Counted from the first letter of the stretch, positions 35,446 to 44,660 are shown. The stretch is 64,000 nt of DNA from Mesorhizobium sp. J428 (GCF_024699925.1 NZ_JAJOMX010000001.1:3696001-3760000); one strand, 5' to 3'. Translations and numbers: made by a program. The notes: generated by a model from the letters alone, not told the origin.

Positions 35446-36261
35446 TCACATCAGCCTTTCCTGCACGGCCTGATAGACAGTCCGCACGACCGGCTGGAAA
35501 CCAAGCTTCCGGGCAAGCGAGACGTCCATGTGCAGGCGCCATGGATTGTCGAGCGGGGCAGAGGACGGTTCCATCGTGCCTCCAACGAGCCCGACAAGCT
35601 CATAGATAGAGGTGGGAGCCTCATCGGCGATGTTGACGATGCGCCCGTCCATCGCGCCGGTCAGCGCCAGGCTCATGGCGGTGGCGATGTCGCGATGATG
35701 GACCAGGCTCATCCGCTGGGCGGGATGCATTTTGAAGCTGGTCACATGACGGGGCAGTTCTTCCAGATGCCCGTCCTTGTCGCCATAGACGAAGCCGAAC
35801 CGCTGGATGGACCAGTTCAGCCCGCTTTCGCGCAGCGCCTTCTCCGCAGCGAGCTTGCTGGCGGGGTAAGCCTGTTGAGGATCGGCGGCATCGTCCTCCC
35901 GGCCCGGGTGCGGACTGTTGGCGTCATAGACATTGGATGTGCTCGCCAGGATGAAGCGCGCTTCGGGCGCTCGCGCCTGCGCCGCCGCGATGAGATTGCG
36001 CGTGCCTTCGAGGTTGCTCTTCCAGATCAGGTCGGTGTCGGGCGTCCGGAAAACGGCTGCGAGATGGATGATCGCCGATACGCCCTCCATCGCTTCCGTG
36101 AGGGAGTCAGGATCGAAAAGGTCCGCTCCGATGGTGCTTACGCCGGCGGGCGCCTCTTTCCCGCTGCGCATGATCGCGCGGCAGTTCACGCCCGCTTCGA
36201 CAAGACGGGGGAGCAGACGGGCTCCGACGAGACCCGTTGCGCCGGTCACCAGGACGGTCAT
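35446..36261 (-). CDS. NAD-dependent epimerase/dehydratase family protein
   Basis: Extended SDR (271 aa) using NAD(P). The N-terminal cofactor motif is TGATGLVGARLL, followed by IIHLAAVFRTPDTD. The catalytic region has STSNVYDANSPHPG and YPASKLAAEKAL (YxxxK). Its substrate could be a nucleotide sugar, a flavonoid-like ketone or an aldehyde. It overlaps the stop of the upstream MarR-type regulator (ATGA), so the two form a coupled operon and the enzyme is probably induced by the regulator's ligand. Confidence 0.9.
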   Translation of the reverse strand: MTVLVTGATGLVGARLLPRLVEAGVNCRAIMRSGKEAPAGVSTIGADLFDPDSLTEAMEGVSAIIHLAAVFRTPDTDLIWKSNLEGTRNLIAAAQARAPEARFILASTSNVYDANSPHPGREDDAADPQQAYPASKLAAEKALRESGLNWSIQRFGFVYGDKDGHLEELPRHVTSFKMHPAQRMSLVHHRDIATAMSLALTGAMDGRIVNIADEAPTSIYELVGLVGGTMEPSSAPLDNPWRLHMDVSLARKLGFQPVVRTVYQAVQERLM

Positions 36262-36720
36262 GGATAGGTTCCTTTCTGAAGAAGGGTCTCGAGCCGCTGT
36301 GTCGCGGTTTGGAGAACCTTGATTGCGGTTGCGATTTCGGCGTCGTCGACGCCATCGAACGCGACTGAGCGAATAAAGTTGAGATCCGGCAACTCGCCCC
36401 AGAGCTTGGCGCCGGCGGCCGTCATGCGGAGAAGCTTTTGCCGCTGGTCGACCTCATCGGCCTCTTGCGCAACCAACCCCTTGCGCACCAGCGTTGCGAC
36501 AATGCCGGTCATTGTCGCTCGCTCGATCTCGAGCAGCCGCACGAGATCGCGCTGCATGGTCGGCCCGCTCGTTGCGAGCTGGTACAGCACGTGCCCACTG
36601 GACGGAGCCGAGATCGTAGGGGCGCAGAACGGAATCCATGACCGCCCGGCCGGCGAAGTAGCACCGCTTGGCCCATGCTCCCACCAGCTCGCGGCCCGAA
36701 GCTCCTCGTTCGTCGACCAA
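36258..36720 (-). pseudogene. MarR family regulator, frameshifted by one extra G
   Basis: Winged-helix MarR regulator of about 154 residues in two frames. The N terminus begins with a TTG at 36720 (GAGG 7 bases upstream): AKRCYFAGRAVMDSVLRPYD, then LGSVQW. The rest lies in another frame: YQLATSGPTMQRDLVRLLEI, ERATMTGIVATLVRKGLV and DQRQKLLRMTAAG. The CCC run at 36594-36596 (GGG in the gene) has one base too many; GTGGCAC instead of GTGGGCAC gives Q-W-H-V-L-Y-Q, the family pattern. A perfect inverted repeat stands just upstream. Either recently broken or a homopolymer error. Confidence 0.85.
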
Positions 36721-36733
36721 TGCAGTACCTCAA

Positions 36734-36775
36734 ATCTGTTTGGTACCTAATCAATATGCTAGGTACCAAACAGAT
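36734..36775. promoter_or_regulatory. MarR operator: perfect 16+16 bp inverted repeat over the promoter
   Basis: ATCTGTTTGGTACCTA (36734-36749) and TAGGTACCAAACAGAT (36760-36775) are exact reverse complements with a 10-base AT-rich spacer. Each arm has its own GGTACC palindrome. On the minus strand TTGACA (36780-36775), 16 bases and CATATT form a plausible promoter for the MarR-epimerase operon, inside the repeat. This is an excellent candidate autoregulatory operator. Confidence 0.8.
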
Positions 36776-37004
36776 GTCAATCGGTGTGCTTGATCATCAT
36801 CGAGCGCCGGGCGTTCCGGAGGGGGACCACCGGAGTTCACACGCTCTGCGACTTGTCCCACTCCATGTTCCGCTGTGGATACGAGCTGGCGCTGCTTGCA
36901 TTTTGCTCTGACAGACACCCAAGGGCTGCCGCGCTCGAAAGGCGCGACAATCCGAGTGCGGCGTGGACTATGGCTGCCGGTAGCGCGGTTTGCCCAACTC
37001 TCCC

Positions 37005-39185
37005 TCAGGCGCGACCGCCCGGAAAGGGCAGATGAGTCCCGGCTATGCCAGTCAGCGCGCGCAAGGCATTTGCGATGGCCGGCGCCGTCATGGGCACGCC
37101 GATCTCGCCACCACCGCTGGGTGCCTCACCCGATTCTACGAACCGCACTTCGATCTCAGGGATATCGGACATCCGGATCGGCTCGTAATCGTAGAAGTTA
37201 TTCTGATCGATCTGTCCTGCGGTAAAAGTCGAACGCTCGCGAAGGACGCTCGACAGGCCGAACATGACGCCGCCCTCGACCTGGGCGCGGTAGGCCTGCG
37301 GATGGATCACCACTCCGGGATCGATGGCGGCCCAGAAGCGGTGGACGCGCAGCTGCTCGCCCTCATAGGAGACCTCCGCCACGCCTGTCGCCAGCGTCTT
37401 CTTGTAGCCCGCAAAGGCCAGACCGTGTGCCCGCCCCTCGGGCGCATTTCCGAAATCGGCCATCTCCACGGCCGCGTCGAGCACAGCGAGCGCACGTGGC
37501 GACCCGGCGAGCAGTCTGCGCCGGTAGCTGACCGGGTCTACGCCTGCGCGGCCGGCGAGCTCGTCCAGAAAGCACTCCCGGGCAAAGCAGTTGGGCGCCC
37601 AGCCAATCCCGCGCCAGGCAGAAAGTCGCGACTGCCGCGGGACAAGGACATGCTCCGCCTGAAATGCGGGAAACGCATAGTCCGAGCTTTCGCTGCCTTC
37701 CATCACCAGGGGGTCGCGGCGGGTCTCCGGATTCCAGCGGTCCGGCATCGCGAACTGAAAGATCGAAGGCGAGGCGACCCGGTGGCGTAGGGCTGTAGGA
37801 TAGCCCTCGGCGTCCACCGCCGCATCCAGGCGATGCACAGTCGCCGGGCGGAGCCAGCCATTCTTGACATCGTCCTCGCGGGTCCAGACCAGCTTCACCG
37901 GCCGTCCGGAAGCCCGCGACAGCAGCAGCGCGTCGCGCATCTGCTCACGGGCGAAGACCGTCCGTCGACCGAAGGCGCCGCCCATCTGCATGGCATGGAA
38001 GCGGATGCGGTCGGGCGTGGTGCGCAAGACCGCGGCCGCCACCATGATCGAAGCCGTCTGGCTCTGGGTGCCCAGCCATATCTCCGCGCCCATCCCGTCC
38101 GCGTCGACCGATACAACAGCGTTCAGCGGCTCCATCTGGGCGTGATAGACGTGTTCCGTGGTGTAGCGGCCGGTGACGACGTCGGCGCCGTTGAAGCTAT
38201 CCGGGATGTTTCCACGAGAGGCCCAAACAACGGCATCGGCCGACATGTCGTCGGCCGCCCCGGCCAGGGCAATCAGTTCGTCGGCGCTGTTCGCGTTGCG
38301 GAATGGCGAGGTCTCGGTCCAGCTGACATCCAATGCGTCACGCCCGGCGACCGCCGAGGTGAAGCTCTGCGCGAGCACGGCCACGGCATGATCCATCACG
38401 ATCACATCCACCACGCCGTCGACTGCGCGCGTGGCCGCATCCGAGATCAGGGTCGGCGTCTCGCCCTCGACCGGCGGCAAAAGCTCGACGGCATAGACCA
38501 TGCCCGGCACTTCCACGTCGATCGAATACACGGTCTTTCCGGTGGTCTTGTCGGGAATGTCCAGCCGCTCGACATCCGTGCCGATGATGGTCCACTCGGC
38601 ACGCGGCTTGAGCTCGGCTTCCGGCATCTCGCCGCTTGGCCAGGCCGATCTTGGCAAGGCAGCGACGTCGCCATAGAGCATGGACGATCCGCTTGCGGCG
38701 TGGGAGATCGTGCCGCGTCGGGTGGTGATCTCTCCGGCCGGGACGCCCCAATGCGCGGCGGCGATCTGGATCAGGATGTGGCGCGCCTGCGCTCCGGCTT
38801 GCCGCAGGTGAGAGAAATAGCCTTCCACGGACGAACTGCCGGCCGCGAAGAGGATACCGCCGGCATTGGGGTTGCCATAGACACCCGCCGGATCGGAACT
38901 GACCTGTTCGGAAGAGACGGTGGACCAGTCCGCATCCAGCTCCTCGGCGATGATCATCGGCAGGGCGGTGTTGACGCCCTGGCCCATCTCAGCGGGGCCG
39001 AACATGATGGTCGTGCGGTTGTCGGAGGTGATCGTCACCCAGGCATTGATCTTGGCATCAGCTGTCGATTGTGCCTCGGCCGTGGTCGGCAGGAGAGAAA
39101 CGCCGCCCGTGGCCAGGAAGGCGAAGGTGAGGGCGCTGGCCCCCTTGAGGAAACCGCGACGCGTGGGGTGTGAGGGCTCGGTCAT
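37005..39185 (-). CDS. Molybdopterin-binding hydroxylase large subunit (IorB / aldehyde dehydrogenase type)
   Basis: Exported large subunit (726 aa) of a molybdenum hydroxylase related to isoquinoline 1-oxidoreductase and membrane aldehyde dehydrogenases. It has a Tat signal (TRRGFLKGASALTFAFLATG), N-terminal FGPAEMGQGVNTALPMIIAE, the mid-protein MQMGGAFGRR and FQAEHVLVPRQSRLSAWRGI cofactor segments, and the active-site Glu loop GGGEIGVPMTAPAIANAL near the C terminus. It is last in a three-gene operon with a 2Fe-2S subunit and a cytochrome c, giving the electron chain Mo to Fe-S to heme to respiration. The aldehyde or heterocycle substrate is unknown. Confidence 0.92.
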   Translation of the reverse strand: MTEPSHPTRRGFLKGASALTFAFLATGGVSLLPTTAEAQSTADAKINAWVTITSDNRTTIMFGPAEMGQGVNTALPMIIAEELDADWSTVSSEQVSSDPAGVYGNPNAGGILFAAGSSSVEGYFSHLRQAGAQARHILIQIAAAHWGVPAGEITTRRGTISHAASGSSMLYGDVAALPRSAWPSGEMPEAELKPRAEWTIIGTDVERLDIPDKTTGKTVYSIDVEVPGMVYAVELLPPVEGETPTLISDAATRAVDGVVDVIVMDHAVAVLAQSFTSAVAGRDALDVSWTETSPFRNANSADELIALAGAADDMSADAVVWASRGNIPDSFNGADVVTGRYTTEHVYHAQMEPLNAVVSVDADGMGAEIWLGTQSQTASIMVAAAVLRTTPDRIRFHAMQMGGAFGRRTVFAREQMRDALLLSRASGRPVKLVWTREDDVKNGWLRPATVHRLDAAVDAEGYPTALRHRVASPSIFQFAMPDRWNPETRRDPLVMEGSESSDYAFPAFQAEHVLVPRQSRLSAWRGIGWAPNCFARECFLDELAGRAGVDPVSYRRRLLAGSPRALAVLDAAVEMADFGNAPEGRAHGLAFAGYKKTLATGVAEVSYEGEQLRVHRFWAAIDPGVVIHPQAYRAQVEGGVMFGLSSVLRERSTFTAGQIDQNNFYDYEPIRMSDIPEIEVRFVESGEAPSGGGEIGVPMTAPAIANALRALTGIAGTHLPFPGGRA

Positions 39186-39188
39186 GGA

Positions 39189-39641
39189 TCAGCTCTCCCG
39201 AGCCGCGCGTTCGATCGCGCGGATGATGCGCGGATAGGTCCCGCAGCGGCAGAGGTTGGCCGACATCTCGTCGACGATTTCCTGCCGGCTGGGTTTGGGA
39301 TTGTGTGCCAGAAGCGCGGCCGCGCGCATGATCTGGCCCGACTGGCAATAGCCGCATTGCGGCACCTGCTCGACAATCCAGGCCTGCTGGACTGCGTGGT
39401 CACCGCCGGCCGACAGACCTTCGATCGTGGTGATGGTGCTGCCTTCGGTATCTCCAAGCATCACCTGGCATGAGAACGTCGCTTGCCCGTCGACATGGAC
39501 CGTGCAGGCGCCACACATCCCGGCGCCGCAGCCGTAGCGGGTGCCTTTCAGGTTCAGTTCGTCCCGGAGGGCCCACAGAAGCGGTGTGTCGGGACTGGCG
39601 TCGACTTCGACCGTTCTGCCGTTGACGTTGAGATTGATCAT
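39189..39641 (-). CDS. 2Fe-2S subunit of molybdenum hydroxylase (IorA type)
   Basis: Small iron-sulfur subunit (150 aa) carrying two clusters. The plant-type cluster Cys are in [16 protein letters not shown] with a later Cys in ATFSCQVML; the second cluster uses [11 protein letters not shown] and [12 protein letters not shown]. It starts at 39641 with AAGGAG 6 bases upstream. Its stop is 3 bases from the large-subunit start, so the pair is coupled. It lacks a signal peptide, as expected for a subunit co-exported with its Tat-signal partner. Confidence 0.95.
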   Translation of the reverse strand: MINLNVNGRTVEVDASPDTPLLWALRDELNLKGTRYGCGAGMCGACTVHVDGQATFSCQVMLGDTEGSTITTIEGLSAGGDHAVQQAWIVEQVPQCGYCQSGQIMRAAALLAHNPKPSRQEIVDEMSANLCRCGTYPRIIRAIERAARES

Positions 39642-39682
39642 GTTGGCTCCTTGCGTACGTGTTGCGCTTGTGGCTTTCGAGA

Positions 39683-40114
39683 TCACTCCCCGTCGCTGCT
39701 CTCTCGAAGGAACGAGATGATTGCAGCTCGCTGCGCCTGATCGGCGACGCGAACGGCCATGGTCGTGCCGGGAACGGTGCGGCGCGGGTCGCCCAGGAAA
39801 CTGTCGAGCGTCTCTTCATCCCAGACGAGGCCTGCGTCCTGCATGGCTTGCGAGTAGCGCGCGCCGGTCAGGCTTCCCGCCTCCCGCCCGAACACTCCGG
39901 CCAGAGAAGGACCTGTCCCGCGACCTCCCGTGTCGATGCTGTGGCAGGACGCGCAACGTTGCCGGAACAGGCGTTCGCCATCGGCGGCGGCTTGCGCATG
40001 TGCCGACTGCCAGGCCCCCGTGGTGAAGAGCGCCAGGAGGCCAACGGTTGTGAACGACAGGCCGGACGCGCCGTATCGCTTGACTGAACTGTCCATTGCG
40101 CGTCCTTTTTTCAT
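39683..40114 (-). CDS. Class I cytochrome c, electron acceptor of the Mo hydroxylase
   Basis: Periplasmic c-type cytochrome (143 aa) with an N-terminal export signal ([20 protein letters not shown]...AHAQA), the heme site CASCHS and a distal Met in GTTMAVRV. The fold resembles mitochondrial-type class I cytochromes ([30 protein letters not shown]). ATG at 40114 or 40096 could be used; both have ribosome-site-like sequences. It is first in the operon and transcribed from the region with two AraC-type 39-bp motifs. Confidence 0.92.
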   Translation of the reverse strand: MKKGRAMDSSVKRYGASGLSFTTVGLLALFTTGAWQSAHAQAAADGERLFRQRCASCHSIDTGGRGTGPSLAGVFGREAGSLTGARYSQAMQDAGLVWDEETLDSFLGDPRRTVPGTTMAVRVADQAQRAAIISFLRESSDGE

Positions 40115-40270
40115 CGGCAGTCCTAACGCTGAGCATCCTGCGGTCGGGCAGAATTGCCCGAAGCGGAAAGACGCTATGAAATCGAACGATTGAGGCGCGC
40201 TTTGTGCGTCCGGATCGACGCGAGCTGCGCTGTTTCCGCCAGGAATGTAAGCTCACCATCGTCAGGCACT

Positions 40271-40309
40271 GGATGCCTGAAACTTGGAAAAACTTGCCTA
40301 AAACTGCAG
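40271..40309 (-). promoter_or_regulatory. 39-bp AraC-type operator, copy B
   Basis: The minus-strand sequence starts CTGCAGTTTTAGGCAAGTTT and ends GGCATCC; 29 of 39 bases equal copy A. It points toward the cytochrome c / molybdenum-hydroxylase operon, 157 bases before its first start codon. Confidence 0.65.
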
Positions 40310-40372
40310 CGGCCGATCACGTAGTCGTCATTGCCGACGCATCCCGCCGCGCCACCCGCCTGCAGACGCCGT

Positions 40373-40411
40373 TTGCAGGATTAGGCAAATTTCTTGAAGG
40401 TTCGGGCATTC
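40373..40411 (+). promoter_or_regulatory. 39-bp AraC-type operator, copy C
   Basis: The plus-strand sequence starts TTGCAGGATTAGGCAAATTT and ends GGGCATTC; 27 of 39 bases equal copy A. It points toward the MFS gene and ends 55 bases before its start. Copies B and C are back to back in one divergent promoter region (40115-40466), which contains nothing else recognisable. Confidence 0.65.
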
Positions 40412-40466
40412 TGATCATTGGACGCTCCCCTTAGCCTGTTAGGCGACAAGCGAGAGCAGTCCAGGA

Positions 40467-41780
40467 ATGACAGAGACATCAGCGCGATCAACGGCAACGG
40501 CGATAACGCGATCCCATCACGCTGACATTCCCAGCGATGCATATGCCGAAGGCTGGCGCCTCTCGGCCATTTGCATTGTTCTGGTTCTCATCAACGCGTT
40601 CTCTCAGATCGATCGAATTCTGCCATTCATTCTGGCCGAGTCCATCAAGGCCGACCTGGACTTGAGCGATACACAGATGGGCCTGCTCACCGGCCTGGCA
40701 TTCGCCGTCTGCTATGCGCTTCTGTCATTGCCACTTGCACGGGCGGCCGATCGAGGATCACCGAGGTTTGTGCTTGTCTCCTGCATCCTGCTCTGGAGCA
40801 CGATGACTGCGCTCGGCGGATTCGCGGCAAGCTTCCTGTTTCTGGCCCTGACCCGATTTGGCGTCGCGTTTGGCGAGGCAGGCGCGGTCCCTGCCGGACA
40901 TGCGCTGATTGCGAGAAGGATCCGGCCCGAACGACGTGGTTTCGTCATCGGATTGTTCGCCATGGGGATCCCGCTCGGCACGATGGCCGGCTTTGCCGCC
41001 GGCGGCGCAATCGCCGACACCCTGGGCTGGCGCACCGCGCTGATCGGTGCCGGGGCGATCGGCATCGTGATCGGGCTCGTGACGACCCTTGTCGCCGGTC
41101 CTACCCCGCCCCTCCGTCGTCCTGCGGACGACAACGAGCCGTTCCTGCGTACCGCACTCAATCTGCTGGCTACTGCGCCATTTCGTTGGCTGTTCGCCGG
41201 CGCCATATTCATCGGCTTCGCTTCGGCACCGTTCTACGCATTCATCGCGCCGTTTCTCATTCGCTCCCACGGCTACAGTGCCAGCGAAGTGGGCCTCTCC
41301 TTCGGGCTTCTGCAGGGGCTGATGGGCATTGTGGGCGCGTTGGGTGGCGGCCGCTGGTTTGACCGCGTCGTACGATCCGGCACGGGCAAGGTCCTCGGAC
41401 CTCCGGCAATTCTCCTGCTGCTTGCCAGTCTGACGACGACAGCCGCGCTGTTCATGCCCGCGGGATGGATGTCGATCGCGCTTCTCGTCCCATGCATGCT
41501 GTCCTTCTCCTTCATGATGCCCTGGGGGTTCGGCGCCGCGCATCTCGTTGCCGGCCCTGGCCGGCAGGCGCAGGCATCGAGCCTTGTGATGATCGGCATT
41601 GGCCTGGTCGGCCCGGCGCTGGGGCCAGTCCTCGTCGGCATCATCAGCGACGCAGCTAATGCGGCGAGCATTTCCAACGGCTTGGGGCTGGGATTGCTGA
41701 TCGTGCCGACCGGCAGCGCATTGGCCGGTCTAGCCTTCCTGGTCGCGAACCAGCGCGTCGCAGATTTCCTTCGAAAGTAG
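40467..41780 (+). CDS. MFS transporter
   Basis: Major facilitator permease (437 aa) with 12 predicted helices. The helix 2-3 loop has ARAADRGSPRFVL, the usual D-R-G signature, and the early FSQIDRILPFILAESIKADL resembles the spinster/ExuT-like branch that moves organic acids or lipids. It heads an operon with a DUF1330 protein, an SDR and a DedA protein. The AraC-type motif upstream suggests co-induction with the molybdenum hydroxylase, so it might import the hydroxylase substrate or export its product. Confidence 0.9.
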   Translation: MTETSARSTATAITRSHHADIPSDAYAEGWRLSAICIVLVLINAFSQIDRILPFILAESIKADLDLSDTQMGLLTGLAFAVCYALLSLPLARAADRGSPRFVLVSCILLWSTMTALGGFAASFLFLALTRFGVAFGEAGAVPAGHALIARRIRPERRGFVIGLFAMGIPLGTMAGFAAGGAIADTLGWRTALIGAGAIGIVIGLVTTLVAGPTPPLRRPADDNEPFLRTALNLLATAPFRWLFAGAIFIGFASAPFYAFIAPFLIRSHGYSASEVGLSFGLLQGLMGIVGALGGGRWFDRVVRSGTGKVLGPPAILLLLASLTTTAALFMPAGWMSIALLVPCMLSFSFMMPWGFGAAHLVAGPGRQAQASSLVMIGIGLVGPALGPVLVGIISDAANAASISNGLGLGLLIVPTGSALAGLAFLVANQRVADFLRK

Positions 41781-41839
41781 CCGCAGGGAACGACCGGACC
41801 CAGGCGGCCTCCTTCCATCACCACAGACCCGAGATTGGC

Positions 41840-42208
41840 ATGCTTACTCTCATTGAAAATGCACTCGAAGACTTCCTGGACGAAGACGACGGACAAGCCA
41901 TCGTGATGTTGAATCTCCTGCGGTTCCGAGAGGACGGCGGCAGGGAGCGATACATGGAGTACCTGACCGTCGCCACGCCGATCGTCGCCCGTTTCGGGGC
42001 GGAGATCGTCTATGTGGGCGATGGCCTCCCGGCGCTTTCGGCGGAGCCCGGACAAGCCTGGGACGCCGTGGCCCTCGTCCGCTACCCCAACCGCCGGGCT
42101 TTCGCTGCCATGGCAATGGACGCCGACTACCGGGACAAGGCAGCGCCGATGCGCGAGGCGGCACTGGCTGAGGCCGTATTGCAGCCTCTCCAGACGGCTT
42201 CAGCGTAA
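41840..42208 (+). CDS. DUF1330-like small protein
   Basis: Small cytoplasmic ferredoxin-like-fold protein (122 aa) of the DUF1330 (dimeric alpha-beta barrel) type, a fold shared with monooxygenases and isomerases. Marks are AIVMLNLLRFREDGGRERY, FGAEIVYVGDGLPAL and VALVRYPNRRAFAAMAMDAD. It starts 60 bases after the MFS stop and ends 19 bases before the SDR start, so it is part of this operon. No catalytic residue is known for the family. Confidence 0.85.
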   Translation: MLTLIENALEDFLDEDDGQAIVMLNLLRFREDGGRERYMEYLTVATPIVARFGAEIVYVGDGLPALSAEPGQAWDAVALVRYPNRRAFAAMAMDADYRDKAAPMREAALAEAVLQPLQTASA

Positions 42209-42227
42209 AGCTACGAAAGGGTTCCAG

Positions 42228-43208
42228 ATGCGAAAGAATTGGACCACTCAAGACATGCCGTCGCAGAGCGGCAGGACAATCGTCGTTACGGGCACCGGTG
42301 GCCTCGGCTTTCACGATGCACTTGCGCTTGCGCGCGCAGGCGGCGACATCATCATCGCCGGGCGAAACCCTCGCAAGGGAAGCGACGCCGTCGCCCGCAT
42401 CAGACAGTCCGTGCCCCACGCGAGCGTGAGCTTCGAACCTGTCGATCTCGCGGATCTGATGTCTGTTGCCGCATTCGGGCAGCGCTTGCGCGAGCGCCGC
42501 GAGCGGATCGACACGCTGATCAACAATGCCGCCGTCATGGCGCCGCCGCAACGCCAGACCACGGCGGACGGCTTCGAGCTTCAGTTCGGAACCAACTATC
42601 TCGGCCACTTCGCGCTGAGTGCGCATCTTTTGCCGTTGCTGAGGCGTGGGCAGGACCCTCGCGTTGTCACCCTGTCCAGTATCGCCGTGCGCCGGAATGC
42701 CGCCATCAACTTCGAGGATCTCCAGGCCGAAAAGGCCTATCAGGCCATGCCGGTCTATGCGCAATCCAAGCTCGCCTGCCTCATGTTTGCCCTGGAACTC
42801 CAGCGCCGGAGCGACGAAGCCGGCTGGGGCCTGACGAGTATCGCTGCCCATCCCGGGATTTCGCGAACCGACCTTCTGCACAACGCCCCGGGCAGGCACA
42901 GTGCTCAGGGACTGTTGCGATCGTTCCTGTGGTTTCTGTTTCAGCCGGCGGCGCAGGGAGCTCTGCCCACATTGTTCGCAGCCACGTCACCTGACGCCAG
43001 AGGCGGCAGGTATTACGGGCCCGACAGGTTTTCCGAGACACGCGGCTATCCGAGCGAGGCGGCAATCCCGGCAGCCGCACTGGATTTGCACGTCGCCCGG
43101 CGGCTCTGGGACGTGTCGGAAACGCTGGCGGCTGTAGATTTCGCCGCTGCGGCGGCAACATCTCTCCACACCAGTCAGAGCGGGTCCAGTCTTGCCGCGA
43201 AGGCCTGA
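42228..43208 (+). CDS. SDR family oxidoreductase, retinol dehydrogenase-like
   Basis: NAD(P)-dependent short-chain dehydrogenase (326 aa) of the longer, retinol-dehydrogenase or protochlorophyllide-reductase-like subgroup. Motifs: TGTGGLGFHDALALARAG, NNAAVMAPP, GTNYLGHFALSAHLLPLL, Ser in VVTLSSIAV and YAQSKLACLMFALEL (YxxxK). ATG at 42228 has AAAGGG upstream. It is co-transcribed with MFS, DUF1330 and DedA genes. Likely reduces an aldehyde or ketone; the substrate is unknown. Confidence 0.9.
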   Translation: MRKNWTTQDMPSQSGRTIVVTGTGGLGFHDALALARAGGDIIIAGRNPRKGSDAVARIRQSVPHASVSFEPVDLADLMSVAAFGQRLRERRERIDTLINNAAVMAPPQRQTTADGFELQFGTNYLGHFALSAHLLPLLRRGQDPRVVTLSSIAVRRNAAINFEDLQAEKAYQAMPVYAQSKLACLMFALELQRRSDEAGWGLTSIAAHPGISRTDLLHNAPGRHSAQGLLRSFLWFLFQPAAQGALPTLFAATSPDARGGRYYGPDRFSETRGYPSEAAIPAAALDLHVARRLWDVSETLAAVDFAAAAATSLHTSQSGSSLAAKA

Positions 43209-43211
43209 GGG

Positions 43212-43793
43212 ATGGACCCGCTCGGGAGCCTCGTCGACTGGATTGCACTCTACGGACTGATTGGCTTGTTCGCTGCAGGGCTGGCGGAACGTTTCATACC
43301 TGCCTTGCCCTCCCATGGTATGTTGGTTGCGATCGGCATTGCCGCGGCCGGAGGAAGTTGGTCGCTGCCCGCCGCTTTCATCATGACGACCTGCGGAAGC
43401 TTGTTCGCCAGTCTGGCCCTGTTTCTCGTCGTCCGGGCTGTCGGGCAGGACATGTCCGCCAAGCTTCTGTATGGAATTGGGCGGCTCCTGCGCCTGCCGT
43501 CGGAACGCATCGACAGGATGCTGGGCTCGCTGCGGGCGCATGACCGGAGCCTGTCCCTGATTGCGCAGATTGTCCCGACTGTCCGTTTCGTCGCGCCGCT
43601 GGCTGCTGCACTTGTTCGCCTGGATGCGTGGCGCTTTGCGGCCGGCACTCTGCTGGGCATCGCCCTGTGGAATGGTGTGTTCCTCATTGCGGGCTACGTG
43701 GCCGCGCAGTCGATCCCCGACATCAACGCATCAGCCTTGGCCATTAAATTCCTGCTCTTCGTCCTCGCGGTTGAGACATTGTCGGTATGCTGA
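43212..43793 (+). CDS. DedA family (VTT/SNARE-associated) membrane protein
   Basis: Polytopic inner-membrane protein (193 aa) of the DedA superfamily, implicated in lipid scrambling, membrane homeostasis and export tolerance. Typical segments are AGLAERFIPALPSHGMLVAI (with the re-entrant Glu and Pro), RLLRLPSERIDRMLGSLRAH, the QIVPTVRFVAPLAAALVR Arg-containing loop and ALWNGVFLIAGYVAA. It begins 3 bases after the SDR stop and ends the MFS operon, converging on the TetR gene. Confidence 0.88.
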   Translation: MDPLGSLVDWIALYGLIGLFAAGLAERFIPALPSHGMLVAIGIAAAGGSWSLPAAFIMTTCGSLFASLALFLVVRAVGQDMSAKLLYGIGRLLRLPSERIDRMLGSLRAHDRSLSLIAQIVPTVRFVAPLAAALVRLDAWRFAAGTLLGIALWNGVFLIAGYVAAQSIPDINASALAIKFLLFVLAVETLSVC

Positions 43794-43967
43794 TCTGGCG
43801 GCTGCTTGGGAGAACCAGTTGGCGCCAGGCCTCCTCTGAGGATCAGGCATGCTGAACAGTTTATCGGAGACCCTCCGGTTCTTCCGGCCCGCGCTGCCTC
43901 CTGCCGCCGTTTACGTGCCACGACCGCCGGCAGCCGCTGTCGCGATAGCGTGTCGCTTCTGTGAGGA

Positions 43968-44660
43968 TCAGGTCTTGTCCTGTATCCCGTGATCAATCGT
44001 GGCCGTGATCTGGTCCCAGCCGGCCAGGGCGATCTCCGCAATGGCCGCGAGTTCGGCGCGATCCGCTCCGTCACGGGCGCGGATCGCCATGCCACTTTGT
44101 ACGGTCTGCACAAACCTCGCCAACTTGGTCGTGTCTGCCGTGGCCTGGAGATCCCCGTCGTCCTTTGCTTTGTCGAAACGGGCCTTGAGGAGATCGAAGC
44201 CCCCTGCACGGGTGGTTCGCATGAACTCGCCGAGTTCGGAATGTCCTTCGCTGCCCACCGTGGCGAGCGTCGCCATGCATCCATGCGGCAGATCGCAATC
44301 GCCACCCGTCATGGCCACGGCGGAATCCTGGAGAAACGCCAGAGCCGCCTCTCGCGCGGTCGTGGCCTTCTGGAAACGGGTCCAGACCAATCCCTGGTAG
44401 GTCGTGTAATAGTATTGGAGCGCTTCCGCGTAGAGCGCGTCCTTCGAGCCGAAGGCCGCATAGAGGCTCTTCGTTCCGATCCCCATCGTATCCGTCAGAT
44501 CAGCGATTGAGGTCGCCTCGTATCCCTTGATCCAGAACAGCCTTGTCGCGGCTGCGAGCGCAGCCAGGCGATCAAATTCCCGCGGCCGACCTCGGGTGGG
44601 ACCTGTCGGCGTCGGGTGCTCCGGAGAGGTTGGGAATTTATTATGCATCGAACGATGCAT
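43968..44660 (-). CDS. TetR family transcriptional regulator
   Basis: TetR-type repressor (230 aa, or 226 from the Met at 44648). The N-terminal HTH lies at about residues 30-75 (RLAALAAATRLFWIKGYEAT; DLTDTMGIGTKSLYAAFGSK). A helical ligand domain follows, with a TetR_C-like Cys-containing loop (GGDCDLPHGCMATLATVGSE), close to the AcrR/YxaF group. It is divergent from an SDR gene; a perfect TTATGCATCG/CGATGCATAA palindrome overlaps its own start codon and a second imperfect copy lies before the SDR, so it should repress both. Confidence 0.93.
   Translation of the reverse strand: MHRSMHNKFPTSPEHPTPTGPTRGRPREFDRLAALAAATRLFWIKGYEATSIADLTDTMGIGTKSLYAAFGSKDALYAEALQYYYTTYQGLVWTRFQKATTAREAALAFLQDSAVAMTGGDCDLPHGCMATLATVGSEGHSELGEFMRTTRAGGFDLLKARFDKAKDDGDLQATADTTKLARFVQTVQSGMAIRARDGADRAELAAIAEIALAGWDQITATIDHGIQDKT

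Noticed and set aside
36776..37004. Possible small gene between the MarR operator and the molybdenum hydroxylase
   Set aside because: Frames here lack ribosome sites and have no protein-like composition; treated as intergenic.
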